64,000 nt of DNA from Diplolepis rosae (GCA_030998225.1 JAPYXD010000308.1:4970001-5034000); one strand, 5' to 3'. Positions 11,256-23,057 are shown, counted from the first letter of the stretch. Numbers and translations: made by a program. Notes: a model not told the origin generated them from the letters alone.

Positions 11256-12635
11256 CTCACATCTCACCTCACACACACACACACCCATTCCACTCACCAC
11301 ACTGACACCGGCACACTTAACACTTATTATGTACACTCACACGAAAACTATCTTCTGTTTAATACAATTTTTAAATAATAAATGTTTTATTACTTTTCAC
11401 ATGACCAGACTCAATTATTTCATCACCTACTCCCCCACTCCTACCGAACCCTGGCTGACTGAAGCGTCTGGCAGCAAGGGGGAAAGTAGGGATGTTAAAA
11501 ATGAAACTTCATTCCATAGCGTTATTTAGCATGTTCTGCAACACCTAACGGTACACGATTTTCTGACCCATACGGAACATGGAATGATGTTGTAGTCCAA
11601 GCAATATTCAAAATAACTTTGCAAAAACACTACGTAACTATTCATTTAAAATGAAATAAAATTCAGTTAGGATCTAGAATAATATGCATATGGATAATAT
11701 GGATATAATATGAATAAAAACATTTTGAAATACGTTACCTAAGGACAATACAACGAACAATTCAGAAACATTTTACTCTTTAATTGCTTCAGATATAACC
11801 CCCACTAATATGGAATAAAACGCGTTCGAATTTGAAACAGTAACGCGCATAACAACAAGTAGGGTATGAAGGGATTACTTCTCGCGCTTGTTGCAGAGAA
11901 CACACTGAAGCTCGAGCTTCTCGTTGGAGAGAATCTCGAGTGTAATGAGTACCTATGTCACGTTAATTTACAATATAAATATTACATAATTATGGGAAGT
12001 TGCGAAGATAAAGAGGATTTAAAACAAAATTTACCACGGAATTCATATCAAACCTTAAATAACACAGGCCCACAAAAAAAGTGGAATGAACTTTACATGT
12101 GAGTATACTAGCCCTATGGATTTTGAGCCTCTGAATCCGAATCCGGTCTCAGAATTTCCCCTGAACCAGCCCAGTTTTCCCCTAGCCTAGGGGAAATGCG
12201 TGAAATCTTAGAAATTTCAGTATCTGTGAAAGTAATTTTGATCTATGCAATATTAAATAATACGATAATTTTTTCACGTATCGCGAGTCGCTTAGTTCGA
12301 ATCTCACTGTAGAATTTCCCTAGAGTACATCAGAATATGTACTCTTTCTGTACCAATTTGAAACTATTTTACCATTATCAAGTTTAATTATTTCCAAGTC
12401 CAAAAAACTGATTCTATTGTTTTTTTCCATTTCATGGGTAAATTGAATTCTTGGGTGATAGTTATAGTTTTTTTTATAGTGATAGTTTGGACGTTGGGGG
12501 AATCCGGGTTCGTGGTATGCGAATTCGAGTTCAGGTTTAAAACGTCACTGTCGTAAGGTCGGACACCTGTCAAAAACATAACATTGAAATATTAGTGAAT
12601 TTTTATCAGTATAATATATTCTTTTGTGTGCGCAA
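11256..12635. other. Non-coding stretch, no gene supported
   Basis: A short CA microsatellite lies at about 11266-11286. AATAAA-type words occur near 11380 and 11810. The 78-codon plus frame at 11866-12102 has no recognisable domain. The tail of the stretch leads into the mariner remnant at 12636. Confidence 0.4.
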
Positions 12636-12943
12636 ATGTCGAGTTTTGAGCCGAATAAGCGACATTTGCAGAAACTTTTGATTTACTTCTTCAATTTGAA
12701 GAAATCTGCAGCTGAGGCGTATCGATTGCTTGCAGAGACATATGGTGAGGCTGCCTTAAGTGAGAGAAGTTGTCCTGAGTAATTTCAAAAGTTTACCAAC
12801 GATGAATTTTACATCGAAGACAAAGAACGTAGCGGAAGGCCAAAAGAGTACGAATACGCGGAATTGGAAGCATTATTGGATCAAAATTCGTGCCAAACGC
12901 AAGAAGAACAATGTGATGGACAATACTTTGAATAAAACATAAG
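12636..12943 (+). pseudogene. Mariner transposase remnant, N-terminus fused to C-terminal tip
   Basis: From ATG at 12636 the frame reads MSSFEPNKRHL, then a helix-turn-helix region with KKSAAEAYRLLAETYGEAAL. A stop at 12778 precedes FQKF, and further on RSGRPKEYEYAELEALLDQ is readable. It then jumps to CDGQYFE and a stop, which is the usual C-terminal tip of mariner transposases. The whole catalytic domain is deleted. The N-terminal region resembles copies 1 and 2 but is not the same copy. Confidence 0.75.
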
Positions 12944-13233
12944 GTTCCGTTCTTTCACAATAAATAAGGATCCTCATCCCTAAGCGAGGATCATTCGATC
13001 CTAACTTAAAACGAGGAACCTTCGATTAAAGTAAGTATTAACGTAATTGTAACGTAACACACGGAGAAAATAAGTACTGGAAAATTTACATGACAGAGTG
13101 CTCGACTTTTAGATACGTTCAAAAGTTACTAAAAACTGGGAGTACTGTTCTTGTACAATTAGGTCAACAATCCTGGAAAAAGTATAGAACTTTTCTAAAG
13201 TATTCAGTAGAAAGTCCGTGAAAATTAATTAGT
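12944..13233. other. Spacer with a small palindromic patch
   Basis: ggatcctcatccctaagcgaggatc near 12968-12993 is partly self-complementary. No gene or RNA is supported. Confidence 0.35.
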
Positions 13234-13496
13234 TGAGTTTCAAATTTCTGCCACTGCCTACATTATCGGAGAATTACTAGTCGCGTATCAGATAGGATAC
13301 GTTGCCGACAGGTGTCCTCGTAGACAATTTAAAACTTTAATATTGCCTATCTGATACGCGACTAGTGATTCTCCGATAATGTAGGCAGTGGCAGAAATTT
13401 CAAACCAAACTAATTAATTTCAAATAATTTACAGCCGCATGGCTGAGCCTCTAGGCGATATAAGGAGATCTTCCTATGGAGAAGGATATATCAGAC

Positions 13497-13568
13497 GCCT
13501 GTGTAGCTTAGTGGTTAGAGCAGTCGAACGGCAATCGAAAGACCTGGGCTCGAATCCCAGCGCAGTCG
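13497..13568 (+). tRNA. tRNA-like sequence, copy 1 (possible tRNA-derived SINE head)
   Basis: It folds as a 72-nt cloverleaf. The acceptor stem pairs 13497-13503 with 13561-13567 at 6 of 7 positions. The D arm is gctt/gagc, and the T arm ctggg-ctcgaat-cccag is perfect. The A box (tagcttagtgg) and B box (ggctcgaatcc) are good, and a T run follows at 13577. The anticodon loop acggcaa would give GGC, but base 33 is C instead of the invariant U. With two tandem copies, a pseudo-tRNA or SINE head is more likely than a working tRNA-Ala gene. Confidence 0.45.
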
Positions 13569-13835
13569 AAAGCGTCTTTTTTTCCACAGAAAGATTTCAA
13601 ATTCTTAAATTTTGAATTTAATTTGCATTTATTTGCGATATAAGAGTTTGAAATTGTTTACGAGGACACCTGTCAGCAACTTATCCTATCTGATACGCGA
13701 CTAGTGATTCTCCGATAATGTAGGCAGTGGCATAAATTTCAAACTCATCTAATTAATTTGAAATAATTTACAGCCGCAAGGCTGAGCCTCTAGGCGATAT
13801 AAGGAGATCTTCCTGTGGAGAAGGAGATGTAGGAC

Positions 13836-13907
13836 GCCTATGTAGCTCAGTGGTTAGAGCAGTCGACCGGCAATCAAAAGACCTGGGCTCGAATCTCAAC
13901 GCAGTTT
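13836..13907 (+). tRNA. tRNA-like sequence, copy 2 (possible tRNA-derived SINE head)
   Basis: This is the same tRNA-like region, 339 bp downstream of copy 1. The D stem is better (gctc/gagc), but the T stem is weakened (ctcaa instead of cccag), and the anticodon-stem 3' side reads tcaaa, which breaks pairing. The sequence ends in a T run at about 13907. The decay suggests a non-functional copy. Confidence 0.4.
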
Positions 13908-13959
13908 TTATCAAATTTCAAAACATCTAGTCAAACACTATACACGCAAGTACTACTTT

Positions 13960-14222
13960 TAAATAATGAATTTCACTATTTTATAGTGAAATTTTATTAT
14001 TGGATTTAAAAGAAAATAGGGCACTTTAAAGAAAACAAAATTGACTATTTGAAATAGTGGATTTTACTAATTAGAATAGTGGGTTTCGCTAATTCGAAAA
14101 GTCCATTTCACTATTTCAAACAGTGGATTTCAGTAATTCAAATAGTGAAAAAACTAATTCTACTATTTCAATAGTGAAATAATTTTCACTAATTCAAATG
14201 GTGAAATTTTCACTATTACAGT
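13960..14222. repeat. Degenerate short repeat of 'actattt...aaatagtg' words
   Basis: The motif aattcaaatagtgaa and its inverse ttcactatttgaa recur about every 20-30 bp, some head-to-head. It is a local low-complexity inverted/tandem repeat with no coding potential. Confidence 0.6.
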
Positions 14223-14718
14223 TTTGATAGTAGGGGGAAGAACAAGTCACGGCAAAAAAGTTTTTCAAATCTTAACTTGTAGTTGCAGTGGTGCTCCATT
14301 TCTTTCTATCGCCCGTGCAAAATTAAAAGTTTTTGCGCAGGGCTGTCTCACTTTGGACCTGGAATTACGCAGACAAACCTATATTTTCTCGAAGAGCAGA
14401 TCGTAAGCTTTCGATTCAAGTATTTATTATTCTATTAAACATCCGGTGAAGTTGTACGCCTAGAAAATCTGTAAAAATGTTTAAACAACCCATGTTCAGA
14501 CCAACCTGGGGTTTGACAACCCTACACTTTTTCGCTTGTCTAGTCGTCAACTTTCAATTGTTACTATGTTTATCTCATTAATCTTAATTGTAGTTACCTC
14601 CCATAATTAGGATTTTCAATAAATAATTATGTACATAAGGACCCGGATATGCTTAGACAACCTAGTCGTTTCATGTTAGGACATATATAATACACATGTT
14701 TCGACGCGTTTTTTTCTA
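14223..14718. other. Non-coding stretch, no gene supported
   Basis: A 60-codon plus frame (14224-14406) has no recognisable domain and starts from a non-ATG codon. No further structure was noticed. Confidence 0.35.
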
Positions 14719-15836
14719 CACTGAGAGACTTTTCGTTAGAATAAATCGTAAAAGTAAATCATATTTTAGTATAATATCGTTTCAAAGTGAGGCAAACAGG
14801 GTTTACGTATCAGAAATTAATATAGTGGTTTTCAAGCGGTGAAATTAATATTTTCGTTTGAATAAATGGAATATATGTTTTACTAACTGCTATAAAACCT
14901 ACGAGAATTTGAAATTTACTATATCAAAGTTTCGAAGCGAAACAAAGAATATGTGAATCCGAAAACCACTATATGAAAAATCACTCACTCCACCAAAAAG
15001 TTTGACCTTCAGAAGGGAACGTCACCGGGTTATGGATTGTGGTGTCTTTTTCTAACGCGTGCGAAGCAAGAGGAAGATAAAGGGGAGAGCTTTGGACACT
15101 CAGAAGAGGGGATAGGTTTCAGTGGAAAGACATACACAAATATTATTATCATACCTTAGTTATGTTCATATATTTAAGTACACAATGCTACACTATTTAT
15201 ATTCGCATACGCTTGAAATTAAATTTCAGAATCGCCTTTGGGTTCGAACCCCCTAACTCTACCTATATATACATTAACTAAACGCATTCCTAACGCCTAA
15301 AGCCTCTCGGCTATTCTCGCTTGCCATATTCCGAAATAAATGTCGCTTATAAGCCACTACTGAGTTGGGGGTTGGGCAGACTTGGATTCGAGTCTACGAA
15401 GCTATTCGGATAACGTCGGAAGTACTCGGACGACATTCTGAAACAAATTATATGAAAAGCCAGGAATGAATGTTTTGATTTTTGCTGCGCGTCGTGAGGT
15501 TTCTGGCAAGTTCATATTCATAATATGAATTTCTCAAACATGCTTTCCAAAATGTGATATTCATTATTTATCTTATTCAAATTATTTTTAGACAACTTAG
15601 TAATCATAGTATCATTTTCTCGTACTTTCAATTTCTCGAATAGAGATTCATAATATTTAGTATTTAAAATACTACTTTATCTTCTTCATATATTAAAGAC
15701 CGTTATGACTATATCAAACTTCGATGTCATAATATGAATAAGTATAATAAAGCCTCGGCTTTCCCCATTTTGGAACGATATTATACTAAATTTTGATTCA
15801 TCTTTATCATTTACTCTAACGAAAAGTCTCTCAGTG
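14719..15836. mobile_element. TA-flanked TIR element, non-autonomous, 1118 bp
   Basis: The left end CACTGAGAGACTTTTCGTTAGA and the right end are inverted copies, flanked by TA at 14717-14718 and 15837-15838. The inverted match runs on for about 80 bp (through tttagtataatatcgtt). Further inverted words (tatagtggtttt at 14821 and aaaccactata at 14961; the atatcaaa words) lie inside. TA duplication points to the Tc1/mariner superfamily. No transposase frame is present. Confidence 0.75.
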
Positions 15837-16190
15837 TATTAACATTTCGGTGAAGGTACTTTGCAGTCGTATCTCGGTCTTAATATTTATTGCTTCGATT
15901 TAGAACCCTCAACATTTTCTTTATAATATAATCGTGAACCTACAAGCAGATATTATCAATTGTGTTCAATGTGCTCAGATCGGACACGCCAACCATGCGC
16001 ACACAATTACAGGCTACCTCCGTGTGAATAAAGTAGGAGCTGTAAGTTTGGTTGCGCGCGCAACCGACTTCTCCTATTCTGAATTCAAAAACTCGGAGAT
16101 GCTCGAAAATATTCGGGAAACTTCAGCTCTCTCCTTATTTCGTCTATATATAGCATATACGAACTAAAGTAAAAGCAAGCGTTCCCTAAC

Positions 16191-16352
16191 CAGTGTTCGC
16201 AGAACGTGGACGCAAACGGCCGCCACCATTGATGCTTCAAGCTTATTGTGTCTTCCTCATTCAACCAACCTATAGCAGTGGAACAAGGAAGAAGCCATGA
16301 GCTGGTAGGGTCCATGGTGGGGGCCGTTTACGTCCACGTTCTGCGAACACTG
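16191..16352. repeat. Mini-palindrome with CAGTGTTCGCAGAACGTGG tips, left arm copy
   Basis: 162 bp with inverted ends of about 40 bp (CAGTGTTCGCAGAACGTGG, then aaacggcc(g/c)ccaccat). It is present in both arms of the 7.5-kb foldback, so it was there before the arms were duplicated. Its tips match those of the 307-4098 element. Confidence 0.8.
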
Positions 16353-17311
16353 ATTCGGTGTCACGTGCATCTCATCGTCTGCTCGCTCGGCGACTTCTGT
16401 TTACAAAATTTGACACCTAACAAATTTTTTAAAAAGTCTTAAATAATGTTGATGACGTGACATAAATTTTATGAATTTCAGGAAATGTTAAATAATTCTT
16501 TCGAGTGTGTGATCTGTAAGGACTATTTATTTGAAAATATTTATTTGTAGAGTTTAAATGCAAAATTTGAGGTTAGGTTCATAACCTGTTGTATTTCAGT
16601 AGTTTTATTTTTTAACTTTCGTTGATTTCACTCAATTGATTTTGAATATTGTAAATTTAAAATGTTATTTAATTGTACTTTTAAAAAAAAATTTTTAATA
16701 GTCATCATTTTTACCTGATAAATTCTGTCATAATTACGTTCCTTGTAATTCTATTTTCTGACAATATATAACCCTTTAAGTCTTTTTTACCTAAACCTTA
16801 GGTAATAAAGTACATCTATGAAGGGAAAAATTGTTACTGTCAATATTTTTGGTCGAAATGAGAAATTGAAATTCTGATTTTAGAATTTAGATCCAATATT
16901 CTTATAATATTGCAAATGAAAATTAAATTACATATATTGAAATGTCACAAAAGTACAATATAAATCAGATAAATTAATGTTACAAACATCTAAAAATGAA
17001 AGAGTTTTAAAATCGTTTGAACTCAAAATTTTTTAAATTTTTGAAGCCTCTTTTAGGCTATAAGTGCTTGTCAAACGTGATTAATTAAAAGCTGACAAGA
17101 AAATCATAAGTGGTCAGATTAAAAAATAATGAGGCATTGAAAATTGCTCAATTAGTAATATTTCAAATTTTAAATTAAATAAGTTGGGAATATTTGAATG
17201 AAAAGATCTGCAAATAATTATAATGGTTTCTCTTTACAAAAATTTTAAATGCATCAATTCCAATTGTAAAATGTCCTGAATTTTTTAGCATTTCTAAATT
17301 AAATCTATATA

Positions 17312-18689
17312 TCGTGACATGTTTCCGTACATGTTCATTGTTTTATTGACCCACAGTGATAATTCTGAGATAATTAATTTGGCACGGGGTCAGATGTTTA
17401 AGCAGTTTTCTATGTAGTAATCATAGAAATTGGTCAAGGCAAACGTTTCGGCCACAAATGGGGGCCCTCTTCAATGTCAACAATTTTAAGTTGCATTAAA
17501 AATAGTAATTATAACCTATGCAAGCAAAATCCATGCAACTTAATAGTTTTTTTTTTCTATAATAAATTTATATAAAAAAATTTATATAAAAAGTAGAATT
17601 AGAGCATGCGAATAGACCTTCCAGTACCGTCCTCACACAGAAGTCCTCTTCTGTCAGATTCGTGGAAAATGTGAATTGCGGAACGCACCACCTCAAAGGC
17701 ACACAACCACAATTAATTCCAAAGAAGAGCACAGAATATAAATCCAATCGTGAGCCCTCGATGAAGAACGCACAGCACAACACACACGCACGAAACCGAG
17801 AAGTTGAGGGTGAGTTTAAACCGGTAAAATTTGAATTTGGGAAAAAAATTTCTTCTTCTCTTTTCGAGCACGGAGTCGACAGACCGTTTGGTAGTCTGAC
17901 ACTTCGTTTCAAGACAGAGAGAAAACTGATTTAGAAAATATTGAGAGTTTTCTGTATAGGAGAAAACTTTTATGAAGAGTCAGGTTACAACCCAAAAGAG
18001 TATGCACATTCAAAAATCTTTTCAATATCCCGGGCACTCGAGATTTCTATGTGCTCGAGCGTTCGAGGAAAGCAAACCCCATACCACATGTTCGAAGGAA
18101 TTCGTCAGAAAAGTCACTCAAATCGGTACAGAAACACTCCCTTGAACATAATATAGTACAGGCGTTAAGATGATCGCGAGTGAGGAAATTTTTTGATAGA
18201 AAAGAATGATATTGAATTTTTTGGTTATTTTGAATTAACATGTATGATATACGTGCAAAGAAACGTTTCTTTACCAATACTTTTTCGAAAGTATTGTATT
18301 TATAGTAAAAGCAATCCCGTAATACAGTTACTAATCCTGTAAACGCGATTATTTTAAATGGACGTGTATGATATACTCGTAAAAAAAGTTGTTGCCAGTA
18401 CTTTTGGAGATATTGTAATTCTATTGAGACAGTACCGTAAACCGATTTCTAATCTTAAAACCGCGAAAAATAACATTTACGGATTAATACAATACTGGAC
18501 TCGCTAGTATTAGCTTTAATTATTTTAAGACAGTACCGTAAACCGATTTCTAATCCTAAAAACTCGAAAAAGAACATTTACGGATTAATACAATACTAGA
18601 CTCGCTCGTATTAGCTTTAATTATATTAAGACAGTACCGCAAGACGATTTTTGCCTTTACCAATTTCTATGATTATTACATAGAAAACT
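17312..18689. mobile_element. Insertion in the left arm of the hAT foldback, about 1.38 kb
   Basis: The paired right arm (about 20262-20270) lacks this block, so it is an insertion or an added segment. A 45-bp inverted pair bounds most of it: atgtttaagcagttttctat at about 17393, and its inverse ending at about 18680. The word ttaaatctatat occurs on both sides (about 17301 and 18686), which may be a target duplication or microhomology. The interior has unrecognised frames (17568-17934, both strands) and a 101-bp tandem repeat. The family is unknown. Confidence 0.6.
18428..18670 (+). repeat. 101-bp tandem repeat, two and a part copies
   Basis: gacagtaccg starts at 18428, 18529 and 18630, an exact 101-bp period. 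The two full copies differ at only a few positions. The third breaks off after about 20 bp into the terminal inverted repeat of the surrounding insertion. A related cruder copy starts near 18300 (gtaatacagttactaatcctg). Confidence 0.85.
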
Positions 18690-19197
18690 GCTTAAATCTA
18701 TATAATTTAAAGTAATTTTATTTACATATCGGAAAAATTGAAATAGTCTTCGGACTTTAGAAAACTAAGAAATTTATTCATGAAAATCATTCCAAGTTGC
18801 AATTAATGAAATATTTCGAATGAAACGATTATAAGCCGAAGGTACTAAAAAGTGCATAATTTTATATTCAATATATTATATATTTTATATATATATATGT
18901 ATATATTATTTATATATTATTTATAGATATTCATTGATTTTATTAATGAATATATACTTTATTATTGAACTGAAGGAAAACAGATTTTAATTTTTTTAAG
19001 AAAACAATTCTTACATTGAAAATGTTTATCTTCTCAATGTCACATGTTTAATGTTTTGGTTCCAAAAATTGAATAGTCGAGACTTCCTTCACAATATTGT
19101 GATCTGCAGGAGAAGATAAATCAATAAAAAATGCATCGCTAGAGAGGTGTTTGAAATAGTTTCTTGATGCATTTTCATACCGTTATAAAGGGTTTCC

Positions 19198-19944
19198 CAA
19201 TAGGGGTGATATGATTTTGAATGTCCCTATCGGGCTCATTTGAACTGAAATTTTTGACGTCTGCTGTCAGTTGTCATCAGTAAGGTTTGCCATTTAATCA
19301 TGAGTAGTTTCACGCTTCCACAACGTTTGGAAATTGTCCAATTATTTTATCAAAATTCGAGAAGTTTTGTCGGTGTTCAAAGAGCATATCGTGCAAAATA
19401 TGGTCGTCATTCTGCTCCATCCGCGCTCTCAATTCGTCGAATAATCGATAAGTTGGAGAGTGAATTTACTCTATTGGATACTAAGCCTAAAAATCGTATG
19501 CGTACCGCACGTTCTACACAGAATATAGCCGCCGTACAGGCCAGTATCGAGGAAAACCGTGAATTGTCCGTGCCACACCGATCTCAGGAATTGGGCCTGT
19601 CCAGGATGACTACCTGGCGTATTTTGCGATTGGATCTTGGCCTGCATCCCTATAAGATGATTCTGGCCCAAGAACTGAAGCCTAATGACCATCGTTTGCG
19701 TCGGGAGTTCGCGGATTGGGCTCTGGAATCAATTGAAAATGATCCCAATTTTCATCAAAAAATCATCTTTTCTGATGAGGCGCATTTTTGGCTCAAGTCT
19801 CGGGGGACATTTGGCCGATATATTGTTTAAATCATAAATGGCATAGAATATCCAATATAATAAAAAAGATTTCGATCAATTCCGAATGAATATTCAGTGT
19901 TTTTTTTCAATTTCAAAACATATCACCCTTATTGGGAAACCCTT
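19198..19944 (+). mobile_element. Tc1-like transposon, deletion derivative, 747 bp
   Basis: The ends AAGGGTTTCCCAATAGGGG (left) and AAGGGTTTCCCAATAAGGG (right, inverted) are flanked by TA at 19196-19197 and 19945-19946. It lies in the loop of the giant hAT foldback, so it inserted after or at its formation. It encloses a truncated transposase frame. Confidence 0.88.
19300..19830 (+). pseudogene. Tc1-like transposase, truncated after the first catalytic Asp
   Basis: A 176-residue frame. Residues 1-60 form a DUF4817-type helix-turn-helix (LPQRLEIVQLFYQNSRSF). Residues about 65-130 form a second winged-helix part (SMTTWRIL-like: LGLSRMTTWRILRLDLGLHPYK). KIIFSDEAHFWL (about 154-165) holds the first catalytic aspartate. 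The frame then runs into GTFGRYIV and stops: a deletion removed the second and third acidic residues and about half the usual length of around 340 residues. DNA binding to its own ends is plausible and catalysis is not. The ATG at 19300 fits the family start. Confidence 0.85.
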
Positions 19945-20481
19945 TATTAATTTAAATCAACTTAAAATTGTTTTCTTGAAAAAAATTAAAATCTGTTTTA
20001 CTTTATTTCAATAATAATGTATATATTCATTAATAAAATCAATGAATATATGTAATATAATATATATATAAAATATATAATATATTGAATATAAAATTAT
20101 GCATTTTTAGTACCTTCAGCTTATAATCGTTTCATTTGAAATATTTCATTAATTGCAACTTGGAATGATTTTCATGAATAAATTTCTTAGTTGTCTAAAG
20201 TCCGAAGACTATTTCAATTTTTTCGATACGTAAATAAAATTACTTTAAATTATATAGATTTAGTTTAGAAATACTTAAAAATTGAGGACATTTTACAATT
20301 GGAATTGTTGCATTTAAAATTTTTGTAAAGAGAAACCAATATAATTATTTGCAGATCTTTTCATTTAAATCTTCCCAACTTATTTAATTTAAAATTTGAA
20401 ATATTACTAATTGAGCAATTTTCAATACCTCATTATTTTTTAATCTGGCCACTTATGATTTTCTTGTCAGCTTTTAATTAA

Positions 20482-22325
20482 CCCACTAACGCCCAAAATC
20501 ACAGACTTTTGAACTCATTTTTGGCCCTTGTTGACAAAGCGAAAAAGGGAATATATCATGACCAAACCTTGTATACATAATGTTTTTGGGTCTCCTCTTT
20601 CGATTTATTAAGTCAAAATTACACTATCGTGCACTGGAAAATCAATATGACGGATTTTATTCAAAAAAGTACCAAAAATTCGACATTTTTTTTTATTTTT
20701 TTTTTTCAAATGGATAAACATATTGATCTATTTTAAACTATGGACAAAGGGGGACATAATAGTTGTAGTTTATGAAAAATATTTTTTGGTCCAGCTCCCT
20801 ATGTTTTATCTTTTCCAAAATGGTGGAAAACAATGGAAATCTAGAAAAATAAGCGTTTTCTCATGACATTTCTAAGATAATTGGATAATACACGGAATTT
20901 TATTGATCAAACTGTCAAAGTTTGATTGATTAATTATGTATAGACCTCTTCTAGTATATTTAATGACCTGATTAATGGTGGATTCAAGATGGCGCTTGGA
21001 GAACTTGGGAAATACCGAGTTTTTTCAAGATTATCGTTAATGAAAATTCCTGAACCTTTATTAAATTCAATTTTCCTACGTTTCCTGGCACATTATATGA
21101 AAATCCGGTGAAAGTGTTAGAAAATTCAAAATGGCGAATCCAATATGGCGGTTCGAATATTGAAGATTTAATAATATGCTAACGAAAAAAATATTTTTGT
21201 ATTTTATGTAAAATATCTGATTATTTGATCTACTTAACGAATTCAATTTCATACAGAAGTTTCATGCTTCAAAATCCCACTACTGGTATGACTGATGTGA
21301 CAAAAAAAATGTATATAATTTTGTAACCAAATGAATTGATATTTATTACGATCAAAATAAGAATTTTTTTCATTTTCCAAAATACATCATATTGATTCGA
21401 TCCACTCATTCACTCTAAAATAGATCCTATTGATTCAATCTACTCATTTACTAAATCCATCATCCAACTTCATTTAGCGACATACATAAAGCGTTGGAGA
21501 ATACGCAGATCGTGAAATATAAATTCAGAACTTTACGAATTTTTTCCGCTGAATTAACGATCTCAATCAAAAAATGTCTAAATACATTTTTGATTGCATA
21601 TTTTATATAAAATACGAAAATATTTTTTTCATTAGCATATTATTAAATCTTCAACATTCGGACCGCCATATTGGATTCGCCATTTTGAATTTTCTAACAC
21701 TGTCAGCGGATGTTCATATAATGTGCCAAGAAACATAGGAAAATTGAATTTTATAAAGGTTCAGGAATTTTCATCAACGATAATCTTGAAAAAACTCGGT
21801 ATTTCCCAAGTTCTCCAAGCGACATATTGAATCCACCATTAATTAGGTCATTAAATATACTAGAAGAGGTCTATACATAATTAATCAATCAAACTTTGAC
21901 AGTTTCATCAATAAAGTTCCGTGTATTATCCAATTATCTTAGAAATGTCATGAAAAAACGCTTATTTTTCCAAATTTCCATAATTTTCCGCCATTTTGGA
22001 AAAAGTAAAACATAGGGAGCTGGACCAAAAAATATTTTTTATAAACTAAAACTATTTTGTCCACCTTTGTCCATAGTTTGAAATAGATCAATATGCTTTA
22101 TCCATTTGAAAAAAAAGAATAAAAAAAAATTTCAAATTTTCGGTACTTTTTAAAATAAAATCCGCCATATTGGTTTTTTAGTGAACAATAAGGTAATTTT
22201 GACTTCACAAATCGAAAGAGGAGACCCAAAAACATTATGTATACAAGGTTTGGTCATGATATATTCGCTTTGGCAACAAGGGCCAAAAATGAGTTAAAAA
22301 GTTTGTGATTTTGGGCGTTAATGGG
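20482..22325. mobile_element. piggyBac-type foldback element, 1844 bp, TTAA flanks
   Basis: It is flanked by TTAA at 20478-20481 and 22326-22329, and its tips are CCCACTAACGCCCAAAATC (left) and CCCATTAACGCCCAAAATC (right, inverted). TTAA duplication with CCC tips is the piggyBac hallmark. The element is an almost complete palindrome with arms of about 850-900 bp and an axis near 21,400. The left arm of the host foldback (about 17,084) shows the empty TTAA site. It has no transposase. Confidence 0.88.
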
Positions 22326-23057
22326 TTAATCACTTTTGAAAAGCACTTATAGCATAAAAAAGGCTTCAAAAATTAGAAAAATTTTGAGTTCAAACGATTT
22401 TAAAACTCTTTCATTTTTAGATGATTGTAACATTAATTTATCTGATATATATTGTACTTTTGTGACATTTCAATATATGTAATTTAATTTTCATTTGCAA
22501 TATTATAAGAATATTGGATCTAAATTCTAAAATCAGAATTTCAATTTCTCATTTCGACCAAAAATATTGACAGTAACAATTTTTCCCTTCATAGATGTAC
22601 TTTATTACCTAAGGTTTAGGTAAGAAAGACTTAAAGGGTTATATATTGTCAGAAAATAGAATTACAAGGAACGTAATTATGACAGAATTTATCAGGTAAA
22701 AATGATGATTATTAAAAATTTTTTTTTAAAAGTACAATTAAATAACATTTTAAATTTACAATATTCAAAATCAATTGAGTGAAATCAAAGAAAGTTAAAA
22801 AATAAAACTATTGAAATACAACAGGTTATGAACCTAACCTCAAATTTTTCATTTAAACTCTACAAACAAATAGTTACAAATAAATAGTCCTTGCAGATCA
22901 CACACTCGAAAGAATTATTTAACACATCCTGAAATTCATAAAATTTATGTCACGTCATCAACATTATTTAAGACTTTCTACAAAATTTATTAGGTGTCAA
23001 ATTTTCTAAACAGAAGTCACCGAGCGAGCAGACGATGAGATGCACGTGACACCGAAT

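Larger units (their letters stand above)
13234..13915. repeat. Duplicated tRNA-derived SINE-like unit with inverted flank
   Basis: A unit beginning ctatctgatacgcgactagtgattctcc occurs in direct orientation at about 13344 and 13683, offset 339 bp. Each has a tRNA-like head about 155 bp further on. A third copy of only the leading part lies inverted at about 13240-13325, running from the tttctgccactgcctac end back to gacaggtgtcctcgt. This makes a head-to-head then head-to-tail arrangement. Pol III A and B boxes in the tRNA-like parts suggest a SINE or a tRNA gene captured in a repeat. Confidence 0.65.

Noticed and set aside
10894..11529. 211-codon ORF in and past the GC-rich block
   Set aside because: Arg/Thr/Pro-rich translation of GC-rich and CA-repeat DNA, with no domain. 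It crosses an obvious composition boundary.
15230..15420. B-box-like words ggttcgaacccc (15240) and ggattcgagtct (15390)
   Set aside because: No matching A box at the right distance and no cloverleaf found by eye.
16085..16315. 76-codon minus ORF with a near-identical copy at 23095-23403
   Set aside because: The similarity comes from the two arms of the foldback. It lies over the 162-bp mini-palindrome and non-coding arm sequence.
17568..17934. Overlapping 114- and 90-codon ORFs on opposite strands in the 1.38-kb insertion
   Set aside because: Neither shows a known domain. Overlap on both strands suggests chance openness, though a tiny unknown ORF cannot be excluded.
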